This document shows, piece by piece, positions 46,172-52,850 of a stretch of 64,000 bases of DNA. This stretch comes from Candidatus Anammoxibacter sp. (GTDB taxonomy: Bacteria; Planctomycetota; Brocadiia; Brocadiales; Anammoxibacteraceae): positions 1 through 64,000 of the forward strand of contig JAIQZQ010000046.1 in the NCBI GenBank assembly GCA_021777105.1, given 5' to 3'. A program made the translations under genes and the position numbers. Every line of letters starts with the position of its first letter. Within the stretch, counting starts at the first letter, position 1. A model generated the notes under the pieces. The model was not told the DNA's origin and did not search any database. It worked only from the letters and a program-made list of their open reading frames with translations.

Positions 46172-46483
46172 ATGAAAAAAGACACCACCATTAAACAGGT
46201 GGAGAATATTAACAAAGGCTCTCTTTCCAAATTGGAAGAAATGGCGCGTCAAGTTAATCTTGATATCTCTAATTTGCAAAACGTTTGCTCAATAATAGTT
46301 GATTATCTGAGAGAAACTGTTTCTTGCTCAAACAAATTACAGGAGCGAGAAAATACAAAAATAGAGGGGTCTATCTGTGTTGTGTTAAAAGAACTTGGCT
46401 CTATTAACGAAGCTTCAAGAGTACTCTGTGAAAATATTGAAAATTTCGGAATAAATAAAAGGAGGATCGGTAAAAATGAATAA
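46172..46483 (+). CDS. Small helical protein of element left end
   Basis: A 103-aa protein (ATG 46172 after AAAGGA), predicted all-helical with Asn/Ser/Glu-rich composition (EEMARQVNLDISNLQNVCSIIVDYLRE). No known family is recognised. It overlaps the next gene by 8 bp and is the first of three small genes that probably form one operon. Confidence 0.65.
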   Translation: MKKDTTIKQVENINKGSLSKLEEMARQVNLDISNLQNVCSIIVDYLRETVSCSNKLQERENTKIEGSICVVLKELGSINEASRVLCENIENFGINKRRIGKNE

Positions 46484-46748
46484 TAAAAAAAATGCAAAAC
46501 CTGCTTTGGCAGAAGATGGCAAAGGGCCTGAAGCAGATGAAACTAAAGATCGCGGTCTAAGTCCGATAGAAACAGTATATTCCGCTGTTTATGATTTGAA
46601 AGGCGCAACTGCGATGCTGCGAGATGCAGTCCTTGACTCAATACCGGTAAAACGTGAGAGCGATCATGCATACGGAATTGTTAACTTAATGTTATTTAGA
46701 TTCCATGCGTTAGAAGCTGAGTTATTGAAAATGATGGAAGCAATGTAA
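46476..46748 (+). CDS. Small hypothetical protein
   Basis: A 90-aa protein with a charged N-terminal 30 residues and two predicted helices (PIETVYSAVYDLKGATAMLRDAV and IVNLMLFRFHALEAELLKMMEAM). AGGAGG ribosome binding site; overlaps the preceding gene by 8 bp. Function unknown. Confidence 0.65.
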   Translation: MNNKKNAKPALAEDGKGPEADETKDRGLSPIETVYSAVYDLKGATAMLRDAVLDSIPVKRESDHAYGIVNLMLFRFHALEAELLKMMEAM

Positions 46749-46831
46749 AAAGTGTGATTTGAAGGGCATGCAGAAAATGGATGCGCCTAATTATGACAAT
46801 CAAATTGTATTTAGAAAATGAAAGGGAAAAA

Positions 46832-47176
46832 ATGGCTAATAACAATACAAACTCTGTTTCGGCAGAAGAGGCGGGAAAATCGAAAGTTGATAAAAAAAAC
46901 AAGGCTAAATCAGACACGAAGGGAAACGCCTTGCAAAAGTTAAAAGCCGGCGATTTTGTTGAACTTGAAAATTGCCCAGAAGGCGGGTTTGTCAAAGAGT
47001 TTGACGGGGAAAGAACTTTTTTTAAATTTAATGCCTTTTATCACGTAATTAGCGGAATTGTAGAAGAAAGAGGGATAATTCCCGACGAAGAGCGTGCCGG
47101 GATAATGCACATATACCAAGATTTGCTTTTTGAACTCAGGCTGCTTACATATGGCAAAAGCATGGGAAGGCGGTAA
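46832..47176 (+). CDS. Small hypothetical protein
   Basis: A 114-aa protein. Lys/Asn-rich start, then a compact domain LQKLKAGDFVELENCPEGGFVKEFDGERTFFKFNAFY and a helical end. ATG 46832 (AAAGGG upstream) is preferred over one 51 bp earlier that lacks a site. The structured RNA region begins 17 bp after its stop. Confidence 0.6.
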   Translation: MANNNTNSVSAEEAGKSKVDKKNKAKSDTKGNALQKLKAGDFVELENCPEGGFVKEFDGERTFFKFNAFYHVISGIVEERGIIPDEERAGIMHIYQDLLFELRLLTYGKSMGRR

Positions 47177-47192
47177 ATTGGTTAAAACCGCT

Positions 47193-47368
47193 CCCTAAAT
47201 TAGGGTGAAGCCGGGCTGACCTCAGAAAAACTTAGGTCAGGTGGCCGCTACGAGGAAAAGAATACCGTCATTTTAAATGACGGAAATAAAGGCGACGAAG
47301 AACGGTCTATCGTTTCGATAGGGCGCCAAGGTGAAACTAATTTAATCAATGAATCCGGCCTCTACACC
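47193..47368 (+). ncRNA. Structured RNA candidate A
   Basis: Hairpins in order: CCCTAAATTAGGG (47193-47205); CTGACCT/AGGTCAG (47216-47222, 47234-47240); CCGTCAT/ATGACGG (47265-47271, 47277-47283); and GGCG/CGCC enclosing CTATCG/CGATAG (47291-47327). A closing stem GCCGG (47210-47214)/CCGGC (47355-47359) embraces them. It ends GAATCCGGCCTCTACACC. The element at 47487 is homologous, with compensatory changes in the second hairpin. Function unknown; ends and layout prompt comparison with IscB-type omega (HEARO) RNAs, though no IscB or TnpB gene is in the window. Confidence 0.65.
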
Positions 47369-47486
47369 ACACAATAGCGCCCTAATAATTACAGGGTATC
47401 TATAAAACATATACCCTTGGCTGATCAAAGAAATACTATAGCGATTAGCGATGGAATTATGTAGACATGATAAAGCTGGGGTTAAT

Positions 47487-47792
47487 CGGATTCAGGCCAG
47501 ACCTGACTGTAGAAAAGTTACAGCCAGGTGCCCGCTATGAAGGGGGTCGTTTCAACCGACACCCTTGGGGGCATACAAGGGAAGAGTATAACGATTATTT
47601 AGACCAAGACGAGCCGTGTAAAACACGTATCACCGATGTGCTTGGAATAGTAAAGACGAAAGGGGGACGAATAAAGTTCTTACCCCTGGATACCAAGGCT
47701 TTAGATCAAGATGAAAAGGATTCCATCAGAAATTCTGATAGAACCGATGGCAATCCTAATAAAGCCATTATCAACGAATCCGGCTCTACACC
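47487..47792 (+). ncRNA. Structured RNA candidate B (homologue of A)
   Basis: Closing stem CGGATTC (47487-47493)/GAATCCG (47776-47782). Hairpin ACCTGACTGTA/TACAGCCAGGT (47501-47511, 47519-47529), then GCCCGCTATGAAG corresponding to GGCCGCTACGAGG of A. Further hairpins: AAGGGGGTCG/CGACACCCTT (47540-47566), CGTGT/ACACG (47615-47627), ATCAGA/TCTGAT (47725-47739). Ends GAATCCGGCTCTACACC. It is larger than A through insertions between the conserved ends. An open frame runs through it but is probably incidental. Confidence 0.65.
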
Positions 47793-47865
47793 CTGATTAT
47801 CAGATCCCATAAACCGGACGCCAATTAAAAAATCAGGCTAAAAATTTTAATAAGGAGTAATTTCA

Positions 47866-48036
47866 ATGAAAGACAACAAGAAAGATTGGAACATTGAGGC
47901 AAAACAGACTAAGAAACAAACAAATCCAGCCATGCAAGCACAAACGGAAACAGAAGACCAGGCGCGTAAGTGGTTTCTGCATGTGTTAATAATTGCATGC
48001 GCGGCAATGTCAATGTATGCGCTTTATCTTGGATAA
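47866..48036 (+). CDS. Small single-span membrane protein
   Basis: A 56-aa protein, AAGGAG 9 nt before the ATG. A hydrophilic Lys/Gln/Thr-rich N-terminal half is followed by one C-terminal transmembrane segment (WFLHVLIIACAAMSMYALYL). Function unknown; a tail-anchored small protein typical of mobile elements. Confidence 0.6.
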   Translation: MKDNKKDWNIEAKQTKKQTNPAMQAQTETEDQARKWFLHVLIIACAAMSMYALYLG

Positions 48037-48375
48037 ATGGAAAAGGCTCTAAATGACAAACCTTGATCCTTAAACTTTTATGCTTTTTTAGAAAAAAATA
48101 AAAAAGTTTTACCCGGATTTATGGTCGTAAATAGATTTACTACGTAGATGGACAGCCAAGACACCAAGGTGTTAACAGCCAAAGAATAGTCTTAAAAGAC
48201 TTTTAAATGCCCCGGAAGGCGTTATACTCGTTTTTTCACCATTGTAATGTGTTTGCCCATAATCGCGTAGGGCTCTGCCACTACACAGGTTGTAGGGTTT
48301 TCCCCGATTGACTGTAGGGTGGTGGTATTTGTTATAATTTCAAGTTCTATATTTTGCCAATTTTGAGGAGCATAA
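48037..48375. other. Gap with hairpins and a captured promoter
   Basis: No gene. Small hairpins GTAAAT/ATTTAC (near 48130-48145) and AGTCTT/AAGACT (near 48187-48202) are present, followed by the promoter block listed next. Confidence 0.5.
48267..48338 (+). promoter_or_regulatory. Promoter sharing the AGGGTTTTCC block with secreted-protein leaders
   Basis: A block of about 46 bp (GTAGGG..CCACTACA..TAGGGTTTTCCCCGATTGAC) is related to 30545-30588 and 32325-32368. It runs into -35 TTGACT (48308-48313) and, after 19 bp, -10 TATAAT (48333-48338). The STAS gene starts 38 bp later. Confidence 0.65.
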
Positions 48376-48744
48376 GTGAAACCACAATTAAAAATATCAT
48401 CTCATCAATTAAAGGATTCAGACCTAGAGATTATAGAGCTTGAAGGCTGCTTAACAGGTAATGGGGCAATGCAATTGTATGATCATCTTTATTATTGCTT
48501 TGATAATGGTCGGAATTGTCAGCTAATCAGTTTTAAAGGCGTTGAGCGCGTAGGCGGCGTTGCTGTCAATGTTTTAGCTGAACTTAGCCAAAGCGGGTTA
48601 AATATAGGATTGTTTGCCGTCAGTAGCGAAATATGGCAGTATTTGGAACAATCCGGCAAGTTAGGCGATGTTCATATTTATGATGAGCAAGACGAGGATA
48701 AGACGGTTAATTTATTCATGTTGGATAGATTTGCGGGGGTATAA
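48376..48744 (+). CDS. STAS-like domain protein
   Basis: A 122-aa single-domain protein with STAS (anti-sigma antagonist) features: LEIIELEGCLTGNGAMQLYDHL, then LISFKGVERVGGVAVNVLAEL and LNIGLFAVSSEIWQYLEQSGK. The usual phosphorylated Ser position near GVERVGGVA lacks an obvious SS/ST, so a non-phosphorylated partner role is possible. GTG start with GAGGAG. It is followed at once by the next gene (stop 48744, ATG 48745). Confidence 0.7.
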   Translation: MKPQLKISSHQLKDSDLEIIELEGCLTGNGAMQLYDHLYYCFDNGRNCQLISFKGVERVGGVAVNVLAELSQSGLNIGLFAVSSEIWQYLEQSGKLGDVHIYDEQDEDKTVNLFMLDRFAGV

Positions 48745-48939
48745 ATGCCATCAAATAATAATGAAGAAATAGAAAATTTAGAAGAACCCCATAAATTAAA
48801 CAGATGGAATTGGGGGGGGGCTTTTTTATTAGGTGGTTTTTGGGCAATAGGTAACAAGACTTATATTGGTTTGCTTTGTTATATAGACAAGACAAAAGTA
48901 TTAAGTTTTAGCGCAATATTCATATTTGGAATATTTTAG
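48745..48939 (+). CDS. Small membrane protein with a G9 tract, probably truncated
   Basis: A 64-aa protein: an acidic N-terminus, then NRWNWGGAFLLGGFWAIGNKTYIGLL, a pattern seen at the start of a family of small two-span membrane proteins whose members are normally longer. After about residue 46 the sequence stops resembling that pattern, suggesting truncation or a frameshift. The codons for NWGGA include a run of nine G (48812-48820) followed by C and six T. Confidence 0.55.
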   Translation: MPSNNNEEIENLEEPHKLNRWNWGGAFLLGGFWAIGNKTYIGLLCYIDKTKVLSFSAIFIFGIF

Positions 48940-48990
48940 GCTGGAATTTAACCTTTTTTAGGGTATATTATTCTGTATGAGGATGTTAAT

Positions 48991-49353
48991 ATGAGTAACT
49001 GGTTTGTTGAAGCGTCAGGTCAATATGATAGAAAACACAAATTTTATGTAAAAAAAAGACCAAATGAATTAAAAGCCGTATTGAATAATTTAGCTACTTA
49101 TTATACAGCATTAAGTCTAAATGGGCCTCAAAAAATAAATGCCGGTTTTATACATAATGAACCTCATGGAGTTAAAGCCGTTGACCAAAAAGGCTATATG
49201 CCAAAATTGCAAGCGACAAGGCTATATTTTTACCCGGATGTAAACACAAACATAGTCCATTTAATTACCATAGGCGATAAAAACAGCCAAAAGGATGACA
49301 TAAATTTTTGCAATAATTTTATTAAAAAATTACGAGATAAAAAAAATGGATAA
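48991..49353 (+). CDS. HigB/RelE-like toxin
   Basis: A 120-aa protein: ARG-rich beta core KLQATRLYFYPD...VHLITIGDKNSQKDDINFCNNFIKKL, the typical ending of phage-derived HigB-like RNase toxins (ribosome-dependent mRNA cleavage in characterised members). GAGGATG ribosome binding site. It overlaps the HTH gene downstream by 8 bp, giving the toxin-first order characteristic of higBA. Confidence 0.78.
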   Translation: MSNWFVEASGQYDRKHKFYVKKRPNELKAVLNNLATYYTALSLNGPQKINAGFIHNEPHGVKAVDQKGYMPKLQATRLYFYPDVNTNIVHLITIGDKNSQKDDINFCNNFIKKLRDKKNG

Positions 49354-49909
49354 ACAATTTAAAAATGTAGAAGACATGATTAAGGGCTTGTCAGACGATA
49401 AGAAATTTAGCGATGACACGATACAAGAGATCAGGGAAAAAACAATATCAAAATTCCTTTTCTCTCTCAGATGTGAACAAGGCTTGACGCAAAAACAAAT
49501 GGCTGAAAAGATTGGATACTCGCAAAGTAGAATATCAAGGATTGAGAGCGCCTACGATAAGGATTTAAAAGTGGAAGACTTATTAATGTATGGCAAAGCT
49601 TTAAAGTTTCAACTTGAAGTGGGCTATAGGGCTGAAAGCACAAAAATAACTGATTTAATCAAGTATCACGCTTTTAAAATAAAAGAATATTCAGACAAAT
49701 TAGCTGAATTAGCGGGAAAAGACAAAGATATGGTAACAGGGGTGCTTAATTTTTATGGTGAAATGGTTTTCAATCTTGACAAGATAATTAATGGAAGCTT
49801 TTCGAAGCTTGACATATCTGAGATTCTTACTCAGATCGAAAAAGAGCAAGTTCATATATCCAAACCAATATCAGCCAAAAACAAAACAACATCTCAAATT
49901 ACAGCTTAA
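49346..49909 (+). CDS. HTH (HigA/Xre-type) antitoxin
   Basis: A 187-aa protein. The helix-turn-helix at about residues 40-75 (RCEQGLTQKQMAEKIGYSQSRISRIE) is of the Xre family. A C-terminal helical extension of about 100 residues is longer than in most HigA. It overlaps the toxin gene by 8 bp. It should repress its own operon and neutralise the toxin. Confidence 0.82.
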   Translation: MDKQFKNVEDMIKGLSDDKKFSDDTIQEIREKTISKFLFSLRCEQGLTQKQMAEKIGYSQSRISRIESAYDKDLKVEDLLMYGKALKFQLEVGYRAESTKITDLIKYHAFKIKEYSDKLAELAGKDKDMVTGVLNFYGEMVFNLDKIINGSFSKLDISEILTQIEKEQVHISKPISAKNKTTSQITA

Positions 49910-49955
49910 AGATTAGCCCCAACAACCTTAAAAGGTTTGATCAAAGAAAAGCTCT

Positions 49956-49993
49956 ACAGGTGGCTATAACAGCCTTGTCAGCCTGTTTTTTTG
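49956..49993 (+). terminator. Terminator after the toxin-antitoxin operon
   Basis: Outer stem ACAGG (49956-49960)/CCTGT (49982-49986) encloses GGCT/AGCC, followed by seven T. Confidence 0.65.
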
Positions 49994-50198
49994 CGTATTT
50001 CGTCCTTTCAGGGCGCGGCAAATATGGGCTTCAATTTAAATAAACTCAGATCCCCAAATAGTTCAAATTTCAATATAAGGGCTCGGCACACAGGCCTGTG
50101 TAACCTCCCCTTGTATGATGCCAGACCTCATACAATAATTTGTTTTTCATTTGACTTTTTTTGGCGAATGTGTTTACTTAGAACCAAATAAACATTCC
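49994..50198. other. Structured intergenic sequence
   Basis: No gene. Hairpin elements CACAG/CTGTG (near 50090-50101) and TTGTATGA/TCATACAA (near 50113-50137, perfect 8-bp arms) precede the pseudoknotted element, so a longer structured transcript is possible. Confidence 0.45.
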
Positions 50199-50287
50199 GT
50201 CGCAGGGAAAAGATATTGCCTGGATAACAGGCATGGAAAAGCCGCGAAATCAAAGACTGCGACTCTTTGGTTGGCGGCTTTTTTTTT
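50199..50287 (+). ncRNA. Pseudoknotted RNA / attenuator upstream of the NRLK-repeat gene
   Basis: Hairpin TGCCTG/CAGGCA (50217-50233) is followed by a long terminator-like hairpin (left arm about 50241-50255, right arm 50265-50278) and a run of about nine T. The 9-nt loop contains CTGCGAC (50257-50263), exactly complementary to GTCGCAG at 50199-50205, giving a 7-bp pseudoknot. The gene ATG is 18 bp after the T run. It could be a riboswitch-like attenuator, a small RNA 3' end or a plain terminator. Confidence 0.55.
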
Positions 50288-50304
50288 AATTAAGGAGATG
50301 TTAT

Positions 50305-51279
50305 ATGGCTGAACCAAGATTTAAGAACCGTTTGCAGGGCGGTTTTTTACTAAACAAAGAGAAGAATGAGCTTATTGATAACAGCATTAAACCCATCCCG
50401 GCCTCATCAAAACAAAGGGGCGGCATCAATACAGTGCGAAAGTTTAACAACAGGTTGAAACAGGGGCAACTCGCCACCTTTAAAGCGGCCCAGCCCAAAG
50501 GGCCTTTTGCGGGATCGGAACGGTTTGTTGAACCGCAGTTCCTTGATCCCATTGGCACAACGCCAAGAACTGACACAGTATTTGGAAACAAGGCAACGGA
50601 AAGGCCTTTTGGAAACCGGTTAAAGATTGGCCAAGCGGCAACCGCTGCGCCAACCGCTCACAAGTTAACAAACAGGCTCAAAGGCCCAGAGCAGCCAACC
50701 GCTCTCAAGTTGACAAACAGGCTGAAGATACAAAAAGACCCTGAATTCGGCTTCTCATCCGGTATTATGTTAACAACAGGGCAACGGCAAAAGTTGCGCA
50801 ACAGGCTTAAAGGCGGCGCCGACGCATTGCCGACGTCTTTGGCCGGCGCCGTGTTGGATGTTAACTCAGCTTTTGCGCAAAAGCGAAATGACAACCGCAA
50901 ATTAGCTTTAGAGAACAAAAGGTTTGAAATCACTGACAGGCTCAAGGCCAATAAACTGGATAAGGACAGAAGGTTTGCTTTGGATGAGAAGAATTTTCAG
51001 CTTGAGCAAGATAAATTCGTGGCCGAACAAGCCCGTCAAAAAGCTGCTGATGCCGGGGCCGGATTTGACCGGAACCTGAATTCGCTAAAGACGATTAACT
51101 CAATGATTGCCGAGGCTCAGACATTAAACGACGAGGACACAATCAACGCGCTTGCGCCGATATCAAGCAGGCTAACCGAAAGCATTTTCAACAGCGACCA
51201 GCATTTGGCCGAATCGCTAATACGCCGTGGTGTTTCAAAGGATGAAGTCATTGAATTACTTGGGAGAACGAGCGCCTGA
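50305..51279 (+). CDS. NRLK-repeat protein of unknown function
   Basis: A 324-aa basic, Gln/Asn/Lys-rich protein. The motif (F/L)xNRLKxG recurs about seven times in the first 190 residues (FKNRLQGG, FNNRLKQG, FGNRLKIG, LTNRLKGP, LTNRLKIQ, LRNRLKGG, ITDRLKAN) with variable linkers. A coiled-coil segment (about 200-245, rich in Arg/Asp/Gln) and a helical C-terminal domain follow. AAGGAGAT ribosome binding site. It resembles no family I know; the low-complexity repeat design recalls phage internal virion or scaffold proteins. In an element without structural genes it is a prime unknown. Confidence 0.7.
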   Translation: MAEPRFKNRLQGGFLLNKEKNELIDNSIKPIPASSKQRGGINTVRKFNNRLKQGQLATFKAAQPKGPFAGSERFVEPQFLDPIGTTPRTDTVFGNKATERPFGNRLKIGQAATAAPTAHKLTNRLKGPEQPTALKLTNRLKIQKDPEFGFSSGIMLTTGQRQKLRNRLKGGADALPTSLAGAVLDVNSAFAQKRNDNRKLALENKRFEITDRLKANKLDKDRRFALDEKNFQLEQDKFVAEQARQKAADAGAGFDRNLNSLKTINSMIAEAQTLNDEDTINALAPISSRLTESIFNSDQHLAESLIRRGVSKDEVIELLGRTSA

Positions 51280-51356
51280 CGCTGGGCCCTGAGCGGATCG
51301 ATAAGCAGTCAATATGGCATAAGATCAATTAGGATTTCAGATCCCACAATCAAAAT

Positions 51357-51417
51357 AAGGGCTAGACCCGCGCTAGCTACGCAGGTTGAAACGCCGGTAT
51401 CTCCACCGGCAGCCCTT
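51357..51417 (+). ncRNA. Hairpin-rich leader before the next gene
   Basis: AAGGGCT (51357-51363)/AGCCCTT (51411-51417) encloses GCCGGT (51393-51398)/ACCGGC (51405-51410) plus a CTAG-rich arm. Located 37 bp before the ATG at 51454; possible cis-regulatory RNA. Confidence 0.4.
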
Positions 51418-51453
51418 AATCCGCCTGGAGAGTTACGAGGAGAGGTAACGTAC

Positions 51454-52455
51454 ATGCCTAAAAAGAAAAATGATTCAAAAGAGGCTTTAGAGGCCAGAAA
51501 AGCGGAACTCCGCGCTAATCCTAACGCAATATTAGGTCGATTCCAAGAGGACCATAATATTATAGGAATGTTCCTCTGTGGAATGCTGGGTGAAAGCATT
51601 AATAATAGTCGCTACCATCTACCGCCTATTATTTTTATTGGTAACAACAATGATTTGAGTGATGCTGTTGAGTGTACATATCACATGTGGAACTCAGAAA
51701 AGCTACCCAGAATCCGCCTAGATTGCACAGAAAGAAGTGCAAAAGAGATAAAAGCTGAATTTGATGCTGAAAAAAACAAACACGAGCCATTCGCATATAA
51801 ATTCGTAGAACTGCGCAATGTTCAGCCCGGCATTAATCCATTTTTGGAAATATTATCAGAAGAATACATCGTTGCAACAACCACAAACGCGGAAAGTTTA
51901 TCAAATATATATCCATCTTTTCTAAGAAAATGCGTCATTTTTGATCTTAACACAAACAAAAAACTTAAGGTATCTGACCTGCCGGCGCCTACCCCAAAAG
52001 TCGAAACTGAGGAACCCAGAGCCCAGTCTGAAACACCTGTAAAAACAGGCAAAAAGCAATCTAAACCTAAAAAACAGGCAATAGATAATTTTGAAGATGT
52101 GGAAATTGAAATGATTGTTGATTTTAAAGGAAATTATCAAGCCTCTGATTACAAAATAATTGTAAAATGCAATAACCCTCTCATCCAAGAATTCAAATTA
52201 GAGCACAGATTCAAAGGGGTTCTATATCTCTTGGTAAGAGGGGCTAAACATGAAGAATTTCCTGTAAAGAACGCACAGCTAAGAAAAGCTCATAATGATA
52301 TCAACGATGCAAAAAAAGAAATTGTCATAGCCTTCAAGGCTGTAATTGGCCCCAGAGCTAAAGATATCATCCATATAGCACAAGGAATCGGCAAACAATT
52401 AATGATCCCAAAGAAGAATATTCAGCTTAAAGAATACAAGTCCCCTTTTGCGTAA
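51454..52455 (+). CDS. Hypothetical protein of the replication module
   Basis: A 333-aa protein of unknown function. The N-terminal domain (about 1-170) is alpha/beta and contains IIFIGNNNDLSDAVECTYHMWN and ILSEEYIVATTTNAESLSNIYPSFLRKCV. A Pro/Lys-rich linker (about 175-215) leads to a beta-rich C-terminal domain (VEIEMIVDFKGNYQASDYKIIVKCNNP). GAGGAGAGG ribosome binding site. No nuclease or ATPase motif seen. Placed between the NRLK gene and the initiator, so it may be a DNA-binding or regulatory component. Confidence 0.6.
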   Translation: MPKKKNDSKEALEARKAELRANPNAILGRFQEDHNIIGMFLCGMLGESINNSRYHLPPIIFIGNNNDLSDAVECTYHMWNSEKLPRIRLDCTERSAKEIKAEFDAEKNKHEPFAYKFVELRNVQPGINPFLEILSEEYIVATTTNAESLSNIYPSFLRKCVIFDLNTNKKLKVSDLPAPTPKVETEEPRAQSETPVKTGKKQSKPKKQAIDNFEDVEIEMIVDFKGNYQASDYKIIVKCNNPLIQEFKLEHRFKGVLYLLVRGAKHEEFPVKNAQLRKAHNDINDAKKEIVIAFKAVIGPRAKDIIHIAQGIGKQLMIPKKNIQLKEYKSPFA

Positions 52456-52687
52456 TCCCTTATAACCTCCTAACATTTACACCTTCAATCGTAACAAAAA
52501 CTACACCCAAAGTACATTAGCACCTAAAAATGGCCTAAAAACCACCTAATTCCAATTTGCATAACCCCTTTTATATCAGCAAGTTACAAGACCATAAAAT
52601 CACCCACCCTCAGACCATTTACATCCACAAGCGTATGTGTACAATCCTGATAATTAAATTTTTAATTTTTTAAAAGGAGTATGCAAT

Positions 52688-52849
52688 ATGTTTAAAGATG
52701 AGGGCTTTAAAATGGTACAAGCCCAAGTACCAGCCACAATGTTTAATGAAATTCTTGAAGTTGGGTTAAAACTTAAAAAGTCCAATGCCGCAATTGTACG
52801 GTCCGCGCTTAAATCCTTCCTAAAACAACAAACCGGCAAAAAGGCTTAA
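52688..52849 (+). CDS. Small ribbon-helix-helix-like protein
   Basis: A 53-aa protein with the RHH pattern: beta strand VQAQVPATMFNEI, then helix LEVGLKLKKSNAAIVRSALKSFLKQQ. AAGGAG upstream. Its stop is separated from the initiator ATG by one base, so they are coupled. A DNA-binding repressor or accessory replication factor is likely (inference). Confidence 0.65.
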   Translation: MFKDEGFKMVQAQVPATMFNEILEVGLKLKKSNAAIVRSALKSFLKQQTGKKA

Positions 52850-52850
52850 A

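Noticed and set aside
47467..47796. Open reading frame of 109 codons through RNA candidate B
   Set aside because: The matching segment of candidate A preserves base pairing by double changes, the frame has no ribosome binding site, and only the structured ends show peptide similarity. Treated as RNA, though weak coding cannot be fully excluded.
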